NCBI GenBank assembly: GCA_944472135.2
Contig: OX235262.1
Span: forward strand, 168,577,509-168,641,508
Direction: 5' to 3'
DNA length: 64,000 bases
Source of the DNA: Trichobilharzia regenti
Taxonomy: Eukaryota > Platyhelminthes > Trematoda > Strigeidida > Schistosomatidae
Shown here in pieces: positions 22,098-34,191 of this stretch (positions are counted from its first letter, which is position 1; each line of letters starts with the position of its first letter). A program made the position numbers and the translations under genes. The notes under the pieces were generated by a model. The model saw nothing but the letters and a program-made list of their open reading frames with translations. It did no database searches and was not told the origin of the DNA.

Positions 22098-22386
22098 AAG
22101 CACCATTTGGGCCTTAATTTGCGTAGAGCTAGACAGTGCTTACGTATAGCATTAGGCAGGCTCCATAGATATTTTAAAAGCAGTCATCTTCAGTTGATTT
22201 GCATCTGGAGCTTGAGATTGAACCTTAGCATACTGAAATACTCATAATACTATATTATCAGAGATATATGCAAAAATATTTGAAAAAATTTTTTAATTTA
22301 AGGCTGATTAAAAATAGGTGACTACGGTTGTTAAAACAATCATAGTGAAAGTAGTGTCGAACATAGAGTTCACAGATTTCGGGAGC

Positions 22387-23772
22387 TACCAGTGAGGGTC
22401 AGAGGAGTGCCGTATTAGATCCCTAATTTTTAGTTTGTCACATACCCCTTCTAACCCGTTGTTAATAAAATATTTGTTCAACAGAGATGAGAAAGTTTTT
22501 GGGGTAGGACTGTTTCTAATTTCAGTTGGAAGACGGTTCTAAATACAACGGAATCTCACAGTGAAAGGGTTTGATCTGTATTTTGTATGACAGCGGGGAA
22601 CTTTAAAAGAAGATTTATTTCTGAGGTTATATTTCTTAGGTGAATTGAAAGTAAGGTGATTGTGGGGGAAATACATAATACCTTCAGCAATCCTAAATGT
22701 AATTTTTAGGTTGAACTTCAGTCGTCTAACCCATAAGGGTTCCGATTCGAATAGATTACATCTGTCGTAGTAAGAAATGCAAAGATTTTCACCTACTAGA
22801 CGCTTGGTAAGCGCCCTTTGTAGACTTTCTAATTTGCATCTGTCTTTTACGGAGACACTGTCCATGATAGGGGGACAAAATTCAAGTAAGGGCCTTAAGC
22901 ACAACTTGTACAGCATAATTTTGGATTCACTGGTCTTAAAGTTTCGGAACAAAAATCCAAAGAGCCTTTAGACCTTTGATGCTTGTAATTTAACATATTC
23001 CGTCAGGCTAAATTCTGGAGTGCATTTAATACCCAAGTCTGTTGTAAGCGGCAGACGAGGAATATGTTTGTTGTATAGGGAGATGAAAAGTTCAGATGAA
23101 ATGCTTTAGGAGCATAGCACACCACATTTTTCAACGTTAAACTTCATTTTCCACGTGTTACACCATAACTGGACGCTATCAATATCATCTTGAATCCTAC
23201 TAAATACACATGACACCTCATTTCTGAGTGAATGATACACTATTTTGATGTCATCGGCAAATAGGAAAGGTCTGCCATGTTTAATAACATCGCAAATGTC
23301 ATTGGAATATAACAGGAATAGCAGTGGACCTAGGACACTACCTTGTATAACTACACTTGTTGTCCGAACGGAGTTGGATGAGTGGGAACCTAACCTGACC
23401 ATTTGCATCCAGTTGCTTAGAAACGAACTGAGCCAGCTTAACAATGGACCTTGGATCCCATATGACTGGACTTTTGATGTTAACAGTCGGTGGCTTACAG
23501 CGTCAAAGGTTTTACTAAGATCTAAGTACACGATAACTGTGGTCTTCCTGGAATCTTTAAGTTGTGAGATGTCGAAAAATTGTAAGTGGCATGTCGTGCA
23601 AGAACGTGACTTCGTGAAACCATGTTGATAAGGAGTGATAAGTTTCTCTTGAGAGAGGAAGTCAAAAATGGCACTTTTCATGATCTTTTCCAGAGCCCTT
23701 GAAATAACAGAAGTTAGGTTAATGGGTCTGTAACTCATGACACTCGAACGGGAGCCAGACTTATACCTAGGG
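22387..23772 (-). pseudogene. CR1-D ORF2 reverse transcriptase, degraded (right arm)
   Basis: The mirror of 10444-11829, with the same RT motifs (YRPINLT, LDLSKTFD, FADDIK) and the same breaks. The main frame is 23106-23822 and the C-terminal frame 22539-22952. Confidence 0.87.
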
Positions 23773-23775
23773 GTA

Positions 23776-24355
23776 ATGTACGTGTGCTGCACGCTACCCC
23801 TCCCACTAACAACTAAATACACACCTAAAAATTCCTCGGTGCGCTATCAATATAGGGACTATAAGAATGCTGATTGGGAATTCCCATCAGATCTGTTGAG
23901 AAGTTCTGACTGGGAAGAATACTTCATCAACAATAACTTAGAAGTATCGCTTGAGATTTTCTACAAAACAGTTGGCTCAGCAAGAGACACAATCGCGCCC
24001 CTAAAATCTGCCCTAAAGACACCAACTCCATTTATTGACCGCAATACGCAACAAAACTAAGGAAATTGGAAAGGAAATACTATGTATTTAAGGAATTTAA
24101 TGCTTTAAACCAAATACATGAAACTCTTAAACTGCTTGAAGAGAAACACAAAATGAAGTCACAACATGAGGAAAATAAAGCGCTTATGGGTAACACCAAA
24201 ACTCTGGGACTTTGTAGGATATTGCAAAAACGTCTAAAAAGCAGTAAAGACAACAATGTAAGCATCTTGGAACATAAGAGTATGATATACAGCGATCCCA
24301 AGGTTATAAGTGAACTCCTCAGTGAGTGGTTTTGCAATGACACCGGAGTGCACCT
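23776..24355 (+). pseudogene. CR1-B ORF2, middle fragment (right arm)
   Basis: The mirror of 9861-10440. The frame runs from CCTLPLPLTT to DRNTQQN, is frameshifted near 24060, then continues as KEFNALNQIHE to the LTR edge at 24356. Confidence 0.87.
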
Positions 24356-24715
24356 AACAATGCAGTTGAACAATGAACGATCAATTCACGGTTGTTTGCT
24401 CAAAATCAACTTCCCCAATTTTTGCGGAGGCATCAATACGACAGTCATCGTCTCATCGGTCGCTGTTCAGAAAGAAGTCAGCAGTTAACCGTCAGAAGTA
24501 ATCTTGTGATTTATTATTATAATATTTGTTCACAGACCCTAGTAAAACCATTATTTTTATATGTTGGTGTAACAATAAAGAATTCCAAAGCGGCCAATCG
24601 GTCTTTTGGTTTTTTCGTCCGTTATTACTAAGCGTTTCTGAAAACCTGCAAGGAACAGCGTGAGCCCGAGCGTAGCAAGAGCTGGGCATTAACGGTTTGC
24701 GAGACGTGGCTGACA
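24356..24715 (+). mobile_element. BEL LTR interrupting CR1-B (right arm)
   Basis: The mirror of 9501-9860, ending GGCTGACA. Its first bases read AACAATGCAG where the consensus is TGTCAATGGAG, so the 5' terminus is eroded. Confidence 0.87.
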
Positions 24716-24860
24716 GTTTCTGACGGGAGAAACAGATTCTGGCGGATTCAGACAGTTGGTGAAAGTTTGGATAGTCACCGTTCATCTTTCCTGGTGCCGG
24801 TCAAGTCCTCTTTGAACAAGCAATATCTGGAACTTTTTTGGAATTGGTTCAAGTTCAACA

Positions 24861-25076
24861 ATGCCTGGGTCAAAGAAGGGACAGAGTGTCTTGGATGCAA
24901 ACAGGAAAGTAAGTCATGGTGACTTGTCTGTTACTTGTAACGATGTGTCTGATGTTAGGCATGACATGGTTGATGTTACTGTTTCGCCGTTCAGGGATAA
25001 TAGGAACATCAAACTCCCTAAATTTGAACCACGGTGTTTTGATGGAAACCCAGCTGATTATTTACAATTCAAATAA
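24861..25076 (+). pseudogene. BEL gag, N-terminal fragment (right arm)
   Basis: The mirror of 9141-9356. The start is MPGSKKGQ and the frame matches 49220 up to PADYLQF. The element is then lost and a stop follows one codon later. Confidence 0.85.
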
Positions 25077-25493
25077 TACAGAGATAGAAATTGTCAATCA
25101 CCATATCCGCCACACGTCGAATGTCGCCTTGCGTATTTATAATGATGCATTGGTTTGCTTGCAAGTAGCTGCGATCTTCTTCTTTCATAAGTATCATCTG
25201 GAATTACTTCGGAATTATCTATAAAATCAGGATTAGTAGCGGGATCATTAAAATTATATTCGAAACGGCCTACTTCATTTATTTTCACTTGATCCAGGTG
25301 TCAGTTGTCAACTGAATTATCTTCGATGTCTAGTAGCTTCACCATTCGGTTTCCCATTTTGTGTAGTATGATTCCAACAGAAGGTCTATAGTAAATCCCT
25401 CTGTGATAATGGGCATCGTAAGTCTCAGACTTCAGGTGTGTTTGGAGAACTCCAGATTTGAATAGTCTAGCAGGACTTTCATGAGTACTTGTG
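25077..25493. other. Unrecognised segment (right arm)
   Basis: The mirror of 8706-9140 with 17 bp deleted near 25186. The minus-strand frame at 25094-25288 is correspondingly shorter in its middle. I do not recognise the product. Confidence 0.5.
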
Positions 25494-26362
25494 TGCTGTG
25501 CATTGCGATATTTGATAAGTTTTTAGGCACGCTGGATATACTTGGCTGGAAACAAACTGTCACCACTCCCACAAGAGGCAATAACGTACTAGACTTAATC
25601 TTCTGCCACAATATAAGCCCCCTTTCAACGCTAGTAGGTTCTGAGTTTCCAGGGAGCGACCACAAAACAGTGATATGTGCACTGCCACTTCCGCTGAGTA
25701 GCAATGCATCTCATACCTCCACTTCACAACAAGTAATATATTGGAACTATAGTAAGGCAAACTGGGCCTTAGTAGAATCAATGCTAAGATCCTCCGAATG
25801 GGATGAATACTTCACTACTGATGACCTATCGAGAGCCCTAACCATCTTCTACCATAACTCTAACACATGCTTAGATGCTGTCATTCCACTCCAAACACTA
25901 AAGGTTTCCCCACACAGAAAGTCATTCATAAAACCAAAGGATCGTACGAAACTGAAGAGACTCTCAACAAGTTACTTCAAACACCACGACTTTGGCACTC
26001 TAGGTCTAATACTTAACACCCTTAGCTCCATCTCACAAGCTCGACATTTCCGTATGAGAAAGGAAGAACGCATCGCAGTAGCCAGTCCTGCTAGAGTGTA
26101 TGCACTCACAGAAATCTTAAGGAAGCGAATGAATCGCAAAAATCACAGCATTTCTCTCCTCATAGACAAAGGTAGGCTATGCACTAACTCTGCAGACATA
26201 TGTGAACTATTCAACAAAACGTTTGCAGGTAAGCCCTTAAGCCCTCAGTCCAGCTACTCGATATACACCCTGTTACTAATATGGCACAAACTCCATCTCC
26301 ACTCACACCAAATAAAATCAGCACTGTTCAATTCACTTACGCTAATATTAACCAAACTATAA
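25494..26362 (+). pseudogene. CR1-C ORF2, endonuclease remnant and linker (right arm)
   Basis: This open frame runs through GWKQTVTTPTR, LDLIFCHN, SDHKTVI and a basic linker. Unlike the left arm it has no stop at the DDLS block. A one-base shift at about 26235-26265 moves the true reading into the RT frame that starts, by first methionine, at 26281; the last ~30 codons here are out of frame. Confidence 0.82.
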
Positions 26363-27903
26363 AAACCCTCAAAAGTTCAAAAGGTTTCGGTACCGACGGT
26401 ATATCATCTTACTTCTATAAATATGGTGGCCCTGACATTCCTCTACTGCTTCTTAAAATATTCACAATGTCCCTAGAAACTCAAACTTACCCTGACATAT
26501 GGAAGACAACATTCATTATGCCTAAACACAAATCTGGCTCGAAAACTGAAGTCAGTAACTACCGGCCAATCAATATCACACCTATAGCATCTAGAATCAT
26601 GGAGAGACTGGTCAAAGATAACCTAATCAAACATATGCTTAGCTGGAATATTATAAGTCCAAACCAACATGGATTCCTGAAATCCAGATCATGTTTAACA
26701 TGTCACCTAGACTTCTTCAATTTTGTAACCAGCAGTCGTGACAGACGGCAACTAGTACTCGTCATCTACTTTGACATTTCTAAGGCATTTGACCGTGTTG
26801 ACCATTTACTGCTAACAAATAAGCTGAACTCCTTAGGAATACGTGACCCATTATTAGGATGGCTTAAATCATTCCTTAACAACAGGTCCCAAATAGTTAA
26901 ACTCGGGTCTGCAACCTCCAAACCTAGCCCTATCACTTCTGGTGTAGTACAAGGTAGTGTCATTGGACCCCTCCTATTTACACTATACATCAATGACATA
27001 TGCGCTTGCTTCACGCATGGGAAGCCATTCATCTTTGCAGATGACCTAAAAGTAGCCTATACATTCCAAAGTGATGACTTAGGGAACTTCGAGAATGTAG
27101 TGCAGAAGGAATTAGATAAAATGACTGCTTGGTCGTCCCTATGGAACCTCCAATTCAATCTGAACAAATGTGGCTGGATCTGCTTCGGTGCACCCTCAAT
27201 TGACCTGAAATTAACGCTTCAATCTGCTAACCTAACCAGACTCCGAAGTGTCGTTGACCTAGGCCTGAGGTACTCTAGTGACTTGACATTCTCTGAGCAA
27301 GTAGCATCACAGACTAGAAAATCGAGGATGCTCTTAGGATGCATACTCAGGAACTTCCACGACAATGAAGCCAAGCTAATTCTGTACAAAACATGTGTCA
27401 GACCACTACTAGAATACTGTCCATTTATTATAAGCAGCACTCGCACACGTGATAAGCTAAGGATGGAAAGTATCCAACGATATTTTACCTCAAAACTACT
27501 TGGCTATGATTGTAAGAAAGACTACATCTCACGGTGCATGATCCTAAAACTTGACCCACTTTGGACAAGGCGACTTATTATAAACCTAATATTCTTCTTT
27601 AAGGTCCTTCACAAAATATCATTCTCAGGTAACAGGGACATACAATTCGCACAGGAAGGTTCTTACGATCTGCGTAACCAAACTTCCACAGTGACAACTC
27701 ATTCTTTTAAGTCAACACTCCGTGAAAACTTCTTCACAGTCATGTATTCTAAAATATGGAATAGCCTGCCCCTAGATGTCAGAACTTGCTCTTCGGTTAC
27801 AAGTTTCAAACGCTCTCTGCATAGACTGTTTCACTCTACTGATTATATCAATAAACTATTTACTCCTAAAACGAATCAACTACTAATCTACTACAGCACC
27901 TAA
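26281..27903 (+). CDS. CR1-C ORF2 reverse transcriptase part, open frame (right arm)
   Basis: A 540-residue open frame covers the whole RT and C-terminal extension of a CR1 ORF2. Motifs are the YRPINITPIASRIMER block (residues about 94-109), QHGFLKSRSC (129-138), YFDISKAFD (163-171), GVVQGSVIGPLLF (221-233), FADD catalytic aspartates (252-255), NKCGW and the RPLLEYCP block. Both catalytic aspartates are kept; F before ADD is common in this clade. The first methionine is internal: the endonuclease lies upstream in another frame, so no complete ORF2 exists here. The left arm has a nonsense codon at the matching arginine. Confidence 0.85.
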   Translation: MAQTPSPLTPNKISTVQFTYANINQTIKTLKSSKGFGTDGISSYFYKYGGPDIPLLLLKIFTMSLETQTYPDIWKTTFIMPKHKSGSKTEVSNYRPINITPIASRIMERLVKDNLIKHMLSWNIISPNQHGFLKSRSCLTCHLDFFNFVTSSRDRRQLVLVIYFDISKAFDRVDHLLLTNKLNSLGIRDPLLGWLKSFLNNRSQIVKLGSATSKPSPITSGVVQGSVIGPLLFTLYINDICACFTHGKPFIFADDLKVAYTFQSDDLGNFENVVQKELDKMTAWSSLWNLQFNLNKCGWICFGAPSIDLKLTLQSANLTRLRSVVDLGLRYSSDLTFSEQVASQTRKSRMLLGCILRNFHDNEAKLILYKTCVRPLLEYCPFIISSTRTRDKLRMESIQRYFTSKLLGYDCKKDYISRCMILKLDPLWTRRLIINLIFFFKVLHKISFSGNRDIQFAQEGSYDLRNQTSTVTTHSFKSTLRENFFTVMYSKIWNSLPLDVRTCSSVTSFKRSLHRLFHSTDYINKLFTPKTNQLLIYYST

Positions 27904-29177
27904 AAAACGCACTTCAACACCCTTAACAATCTAAAAACCATAAATAAACTAGCAGCATGGATGCATAAAGACTTAGTACGGAACATACAGGAATAGTTTA
28001 CCCCTAGAAATAGGACGTGTCACTTTATTGTAACCTTCAAACGCTTGCTATATAAACTGTTTTATCCCAAAGTCTATCCCTACCAGAACTCATTACTTAC
28101 TTCTAAAACGCATCAGTCATTAGAACACTAAAACGCTCAGACTCATTAATACACATCATGACACTAAATAGACTCTAAGACTTCGCATAAATACGTGAAA
28201 AGAACTATAACTAAAAATAATTTTTTAATAATTTATTATACAATTGACATAAACAATTATATATATACATTAATATCCTTTTAATGTTCACATACTTTCT
28301 CTTTTTGGTACTCTGATACTCCTATTCATCTTCTGGTCGAGGTCGAACAACCCTGCATCTAAACTGAAATGAGGATTAATTCCAAACCATCTACCTCATA
28401 ACCACCCAAATTCCATGAACGATCCAATTCTACCATTTGAAGACGCTGGCGAACATGCTGTAAATGAGTATTCATGATCTGAAATGAAGAAGCAACTGGT
28501 TTTCAAACAGTTTTCAACATTTTTCTGAACTCACGAATGCAGTCCGCCATGCAGACACAAATGGAGCCGACCTCAGCACCATTTGATGCAGTAAAACAAC
28601 ATCACATGACCTCATCTAGTTTTCGCATCCACGATCAAATTTCTTTCCTGTTATAAAACTACGATAAGACTACTGAAAAAATGGAATAAATATATCACTG
28701 ATCTCAACATAATACATCAATAAACTTTGAGCCGAGGGTGCTGTTCACAACAAAGTTATGTAAGAGGATTGAATTCTACCATTTTTCCCAGATATCTGTA
28801 TTACATTCATCTGATGTCTGGGTTTTTTTTAATGCGAAGACAATATTTCTATATCTCTTTATGTGCTACACAAACAGACTTTATAGCAGACTGTTCCGTC
28901 TGACTCTAATGTCAGAAAGAACAACCAAACTGTAAATTCATCATACAACAATTTGTGTAATTTATATAATAACTTATCCATGCCTGTACAATTGGTATGT
29001 TCCTGCATAAACAGGAAGAAATATATTATTATTATTATTAAAATAACTTCCCTTCGCAGCTTGGTATACATGGAGCGGCCAACACTGATTCTGGTAACTG
29101 AAACTTGGCTTACTATTGATATACCTGACACAAAGCTGATAATTGATAACTATAACATCCACAGGAATGACAGAGTC

Positions 29178-30203
29178 TATCTGTCTGTCTGTTTTCGACA
29201 TAGAACTTTGCACAAATGTGCGGAAGTTCAAGTCGCCACATTCCGTGTAGCACGCGAAGCAAGAGAAGAAAGTACAAGAAAAGCATAATAGAGACAGTGA
29301 GCAGAGGTGTGAGACAAAGGAGTAATAAAGAAATACAAAACAGTTTCATTGGAAATCATAAGTCACAGGGAGTGGATGCATCTGCGCCACTGAGAACGGT
29401 TTTGAGCCATGTCACCAATTGTTTCCAACCATAGTTTTTACCGTCCCGAGGACCCCAGCCTGGAAGTCTACACCTTCCTACGTGGCTTAGACTAACTGCT
29501 GTGGATTTCATTGACTGATGCCAAGTTTTTGTTTGACCGCCGCTAGCTTTTTTCCAGCCTGACCCTATATCCGCTAACATAGCTCGTCGAGGGAGGCGAT
29601 GACTTGGCATACGTAACACATGTCCTAACCATCTCAGTCGATGTAGCTTCACGACTTCGTCGATTGATTTCCCCTGTTTACCTAGAACTCTACGCCTAAC
29701 CTCAATGTTGCTCACCTTATTATGCCACTTTACACGGGAAATAGAACGCAGGCACCTATGATCAAAGACAGCTAGTCTTTTCATGTCTTCCACTCTCAGT
29801 GGCCAGGTCTCACAGCTGGCCATAAAGGAGGACGGAGCGGACTGATGAGCAGTACATCCGCCCTTTGGTCGATAGTCGAACATCTCGTCTACGCCAGAGT
29901 CGGCGTAAACTAACAAATGCGAAACGAGCCCCTTGTATTCGTGCTGAGATTTCGTCAGAGATCAGCCCGTTGGGGCTGATGGTACTTCCCAAATAAGTGA
30001 AGCGGTCAACGTGCTCTATCACTTCCTTTTAAACTAGGCGTCGATGTGGTCCAGTCCTGTAACATCATCTTGCATTTGGCGGGAGCGAATCGCATGCCAA
30101 ACATTCGTAGATTGCGGCTCAAGGTGTTTAGAAGACTGTGCATTTCGTCAGCGTCTTCGCCTAGAAGGACTATATCGTCTGCATATTCCAAGTCAACGAG
30201 ATT
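29178..30203 (-). mobile_element. RTE-like fragment antisense in CR1-A (right arm)
   Basis: The mirror of 3989-5022 but with 8 bp deleted near 30030, inside the codons following TPSLK. This breaks the frame between the YADD box and the FTYLGSTIS block. The other blocks are unchanged. Confidence 0.88.
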
Positions 30204-31479
30204 AGACAAGAGAGGAGGCGGCTGTCTAATATATGCCTCTAAATCCACTAACTCCAATACCTTTACAAACCTAACTATCGACAAACTCCCAGAATCCAAG
30301 TGGATAAGCATCCACACGAATGAAAATCACATTCTTGTGGGATGTATATACAAAGCCCCTAACAGCCCTATAACGACTGATACGGTTATCGGAGAAATAC
30401 TAGAGGTTGTACCTAAGCTGGAATTCGACTACAAACTAGTTTGTGGCGATTTCAACCTCCCTGGAGTGAACTGGGATACCTGCACTGGACCGCGTACCTA
30501 CGAGGTGATCCTAGAAGCCATAGATGTAGGAGGATGGAAGCAGTGCGTACGCCTCCCAACACGACACAACAATATTCTCGACTTAATCCTCTGTCACAAA
30601 ATAGAGCCGATCTCGATAGAGGTGAGGGATAAACTCGACAACAGTGACCACAACATACTGTACTGCACCCTACCCTTACAACTAACAACTAAACACATAC
30701 CTAAAAGTTCCCCGGTTTACTATCAATATAGGGACTATCGAAATGCCGACTGGGAATTCCTACCAACGCTCTTGAGAAGCTCAGACTGGGGTGAATACTT
30801 CACCAATAATAACTTAGAAGTAATACTAAATACCTTCTACAAGACAATCAGTTCGGTAAGAGACACAATCGCACCCCTGAAATCTGCCCTAAAGACACCA
30901 ACTCTGTTCATAGATCGCAAAACGCGAATAAAACTAAGGAAACTAAAAAGGAGATTTTATTTATACAAAGAATTTAATGCATTACACCTGATACACGAAA
31001 TATTTAAAAATTTAGATGAGAGACATAAAATGAAAGCACAAGTCGAGGAAAATAAAGCCCTAGAAGGCACCTCTAAAACCCAGGAACTCTGCAAAATCTT
31101 GCAAAAACGGCTGAAGAAGGGTGAAGAAAACAATATCAGTCATTTAGAACACGAAGGTATAATTTATGATGATCCCCAGATCATTAGTGAACTCCTGAGT
31201 GAGTGGTTCTCCAATAACACCAAAGCACATCCGTCCCCAATTCTCGACATAACCTGCAAAAATAACTACAAGTTAGGTGAAATAAACTTTAATATACAAA
31301 ATATAGCATCGGCGGTAAGGACATTAAAAGCTAACAGTAGTTGTGGGATAGACGATATACCATCCGTCATATACAAAAACGGTGGTACGGATATGATTGT
31401 ATTATTACTTAGAATATTTAATATCTCACTAGTGACCGAAACCTACCCTGAAACTTGGAAAAACATATATATTACCTAA
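30204..31479 (+). pseudogene. CR1-A ORF2, endonuclease C-terminal part and linker (right arm)
   Basis: The same protein as 2713-3988: RGGGCLIYAS, GDFNLPGVNW, SDHNILYC, then a lysine-rich linker. It ends at TAA 31477-31479 because of one extra A in the run at 31459-31463; in the shifted frame the reading continues as TYILPKHKGG into the RT. Confidence 0.88.
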
Positions 31480-32860
31480 GCATAAAGGAGGGGCCAAAAC
31501 TAGTGCATGTAATTATAGGCCTATCAATATAACACCAGTCATATCAAGGATCATGGAGAAAGTAATCAAGGACCAAATGTCAGACTACTTTCTAAAACAT
31601 AAACTCATCAACCTGTCACAACACGGATTCCTCAAGAAAAGATCTTGCGTCACTTGCCATATAGACTTTTTCAACGAAGTCACCTATAGAAGAGATAGGA
31701 GAGAGCTAGTGATTATCCTCTATTTCGATATAAGGAAAGCCTTCGACAGAGTCCCACATAGTCTGTTAGTCGGTAGGCTATGCTCACTAGGGATACGCAA
31801 CCCCCCCTACAATTGGATAAAATCATTTCTCTATGACAGGAATCAGACAACTAAAGTTGGCTCAATGACCTCCAGACCTAGACCAATCAGCAGTGGTGTC
31901 ATCCAGGGGAGTGTATTGGGACCCCTTCTTTTCATTATATACATAAACAGTATATGTGAATGTTTTAGTATAGGCAAGCCAATACTGTATGCAGATGACT
32001 TGAAGGTGACATATACCTGCACAAATACAGATATCGGCCCAACTATGAACTCCATACATGAAGAATTAGCAAAAATGGATAGATGGTGTGACACGTGGAG
32101 ACTTGAGTTTAATGTTGAAAAGTGTGGATGGCTCTGCATAGGCTGTTCCAACCTTGACCTCAACCTAGCAATTCAGGGCCACAAAATCCCCAGACTCAAA
32201 TCTGTACTAGACCTAGGACTGAAATATTCACACAATCTATCATTTTCAGAGCATATCTCGAATCAAGTGTCGAAATCACGAAGGCTTATTGGTTTCCTAC
32301 TCAGGAACTTCTACAGAAACGAGTCCAGAATACTACTGTACAAGGTATGTGTGCGCCCACTCCTAGATTACTGCTCATTCATATTCAGCAGTACACGCAT
32401 AGAAGACAAACTGAAAGTAGAAGGAGTACAGAGGTACTTCACGCGAAAAGTACTCGGAACCGATAACGGCACAAACTACTCTACCAGATGTGAAATCCTG
32501 GGACTAGAAACATTATGGTTAAGGCGACTGCGACTAAATCTGTTACTCTTCTATAAGCTTCTTAACCAAATAGTGTATACCCCTGCTAACTATACTCGGT
32601 TCTCAGGTAACACAGGATACAACCTTAGGCACACTAAAGGTACAGTGGCTATAGAACCATGTAAAACAGCCACCAGGCAAAAGTTTTTCTTGATTAGGTA
32701 TGCCCAAATATGGAACAAACTACCTGAGAAAATACGACTAGCAAGCACATTGGCCTCCTTTGAAAAGGCACTTAATGACACACTAAGTGAGTTTGTAATT
32801 GATACCAATGGTAATTCCCATGTAAGAGTTTCAGAAATCATAGGCCCATTTAATGTATGA
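31460..32860 (+). pseudogene. CR1-A ORF2, reverse transcriptase body (right arm)
   Basis: The partner of 1332-2714. From the internal methionine at 31553 the RT blocks are YFDIRKAFD (residues 58-66), GVIQGSVLGPLLF (115-127) and YADD (146-149). The C-terminal extension is complete to the stop at 32858-32860. It lacks only an in-frame link to the endonuclease. Confidence 0.9.
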
Positions 32861-34191
32861 ACTCAGAGACTACACCTGTTGTTTGTTTTGTCTCTATTTA
32901 TAATTCCAGACAAAAAGCAGCAGTCATGACAATAACACCCATTCAATCAAGAGTCGATCAAACTATGTCTACCTGATACAAAGGGCGAACCATAATCAAC
33001 ATACGAATGAAATATGAGAAAACAAGGTAGAAACTTACCGCAACACCACATGAAAAGATAAAAGTTACTTGGACATCATTTATAATCCACCAACTGGTCT
33101 CCTACCCAAAAAGAATGCGGCGATGTTTTATCCAAAAAGGCGAGGAAATACATAAACCCACAGCAGCTGTTGTTAACACTCAGTGGGGGTAGGAGCCAAC
33201 AAAGTAATCCTTTCAAAGCATATGTATACTTCAAATGGGCACGGAGACTTTGTAGAATACGTTATAATCCAAATCACTGCCTCTACAGCGCCAATAAACC
33301 TGGATATCTATGATATAACGAAAACATGCTGAAAGCTGCATCTCAGATCAAGTTGACTCATTTGATGGTAATGATCTCCTCCTGCGTGCCTTATTCGACA
33401 TATTGAATGGAATGGTTCGCAGTTATTCTGGTACTAGATCGAAAAGAATAAAAAATTCACCGGTTGCTGAATCAAAAGTACTTCTCTGCATGTTTAACTG
33501 TATTCTAACTGCTATGATTAATTCCAAACCATTTATCCCATAATCACTCAAATTCCAGGAACGATCCAATTCTACCATTTAAAGAAGCTGGCGGACACGA
33601 TGTAAATGAGTATTCATGATCTGAAATGAAGAAGCAACTGGTTTTTAACATTTTACTCAACTTACGAGTACAGTCCGCCATGCAGACACAAATGGCGCAA
33701 ATGGGGAATTCTGGAATCGACCTCGGCACCATTTGATGCAGTAAAACAACTCACATGACCTTATCTAATTTTCGCCTCCACGATCAAATTTCTTTCCTGT
33801 TATGAAACTACGATAAGACTGCTGAAAAATGGAATAAATATATCACTGATCTCAACATAATACATCAATAATCTTTAAGCCAAGGGTGCTGTTCACAACA
33901 AAGTTATATAAGAGAATTGACTTCAAGCTTTTTTTTCCCATATATCTGTATTACATTCATGTGATGTCTGGGTTTTTTGTTAATGCGAAGACAATATTTC
34001 TATATCTCTTTATGTGCTACACAAACAGACTTTATAGCAGACTGTTCCGACTGACTCTGAAGTCAGAAAAAACAACCAAACTGTAAGTCCATTACACATC
34101 AAATTATGTGTAATTTATATAATAACTTATCCATGCCTGTACAATAGGTATGTTCCTGCATAAACAGGAAGGAATATATTATTATTATTAA

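Larger units (their letters stand above)
20500..23775 (-). mobile_element. CR1-D non-LTR retrotransposon, 5'-truncated (right arm)
   Basis: The mirror of 10441-13572 and 144 bp longer because of the duplicated UTR segment. The terminal hairpin is at 20518-20532. The 3' UTR (about 20533-22386) holds no gene that I can see; it is AT-rich with poly(A/T) runs around 21630-21690. Confidence 0.87.
25494..29042 (+). mobile_element. CR1-C non-LTR retrotransposon, 5'-truncated (right arm)
   Basis: It holds an endonuclease remnant and linker, the RT (26281-27903), a decayed second ORF2 C-terminus (about 27904-28140), a short unique stretch, and from about 28374 a 3' UTR almost the same as that of CR1-A. 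The terminal hairpin is at 29000-29017 and the (ATT)n tail at 29022-29040. CR1-A begins directly after the tail. Confidence 0.88.
17275..34191. repeat. Right arm of giant imperfect palindrome
   Basis: This is the reverse complement of 1-16797. Compared with the left arm it has an extra 144-bp unit (21841-22128), lacks 17 bp near 25186, lacks 8 bp near 30030 and carries scattered substitutions. It ends, as far as the window shows, in the (ATT)n tail of CR1-A at 34172-34191. Confidence 0.97.
29043..34191 (+). mobile_element. CR1-A non-LTR retrotransposon, 5'-truncated (right arm)
   Basis: The mirror of 1-5158. It starts in the endonuclease just after the CR1-C (ATT)n tail, carries the antisense RTE fragment, and continues through the endonuclease, RT and 3' UTR (32861-34152) to the hairpin at 34153-34170 and the (ATT)n tail. 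The UTR has no gene that I can see. Confidence 0.9.

Noticed and set aside
1..34191. Palindrome dismissed as a pure sequencing fold-back artefact
   Set aside because: Not fully excluded, but the arms differ by a 144-bp loss between diverged repeats, a 17-bp and an 8-bp indel and clustered substitutions, which a simple fold-back read would not give. Kept as the main alternative to test.
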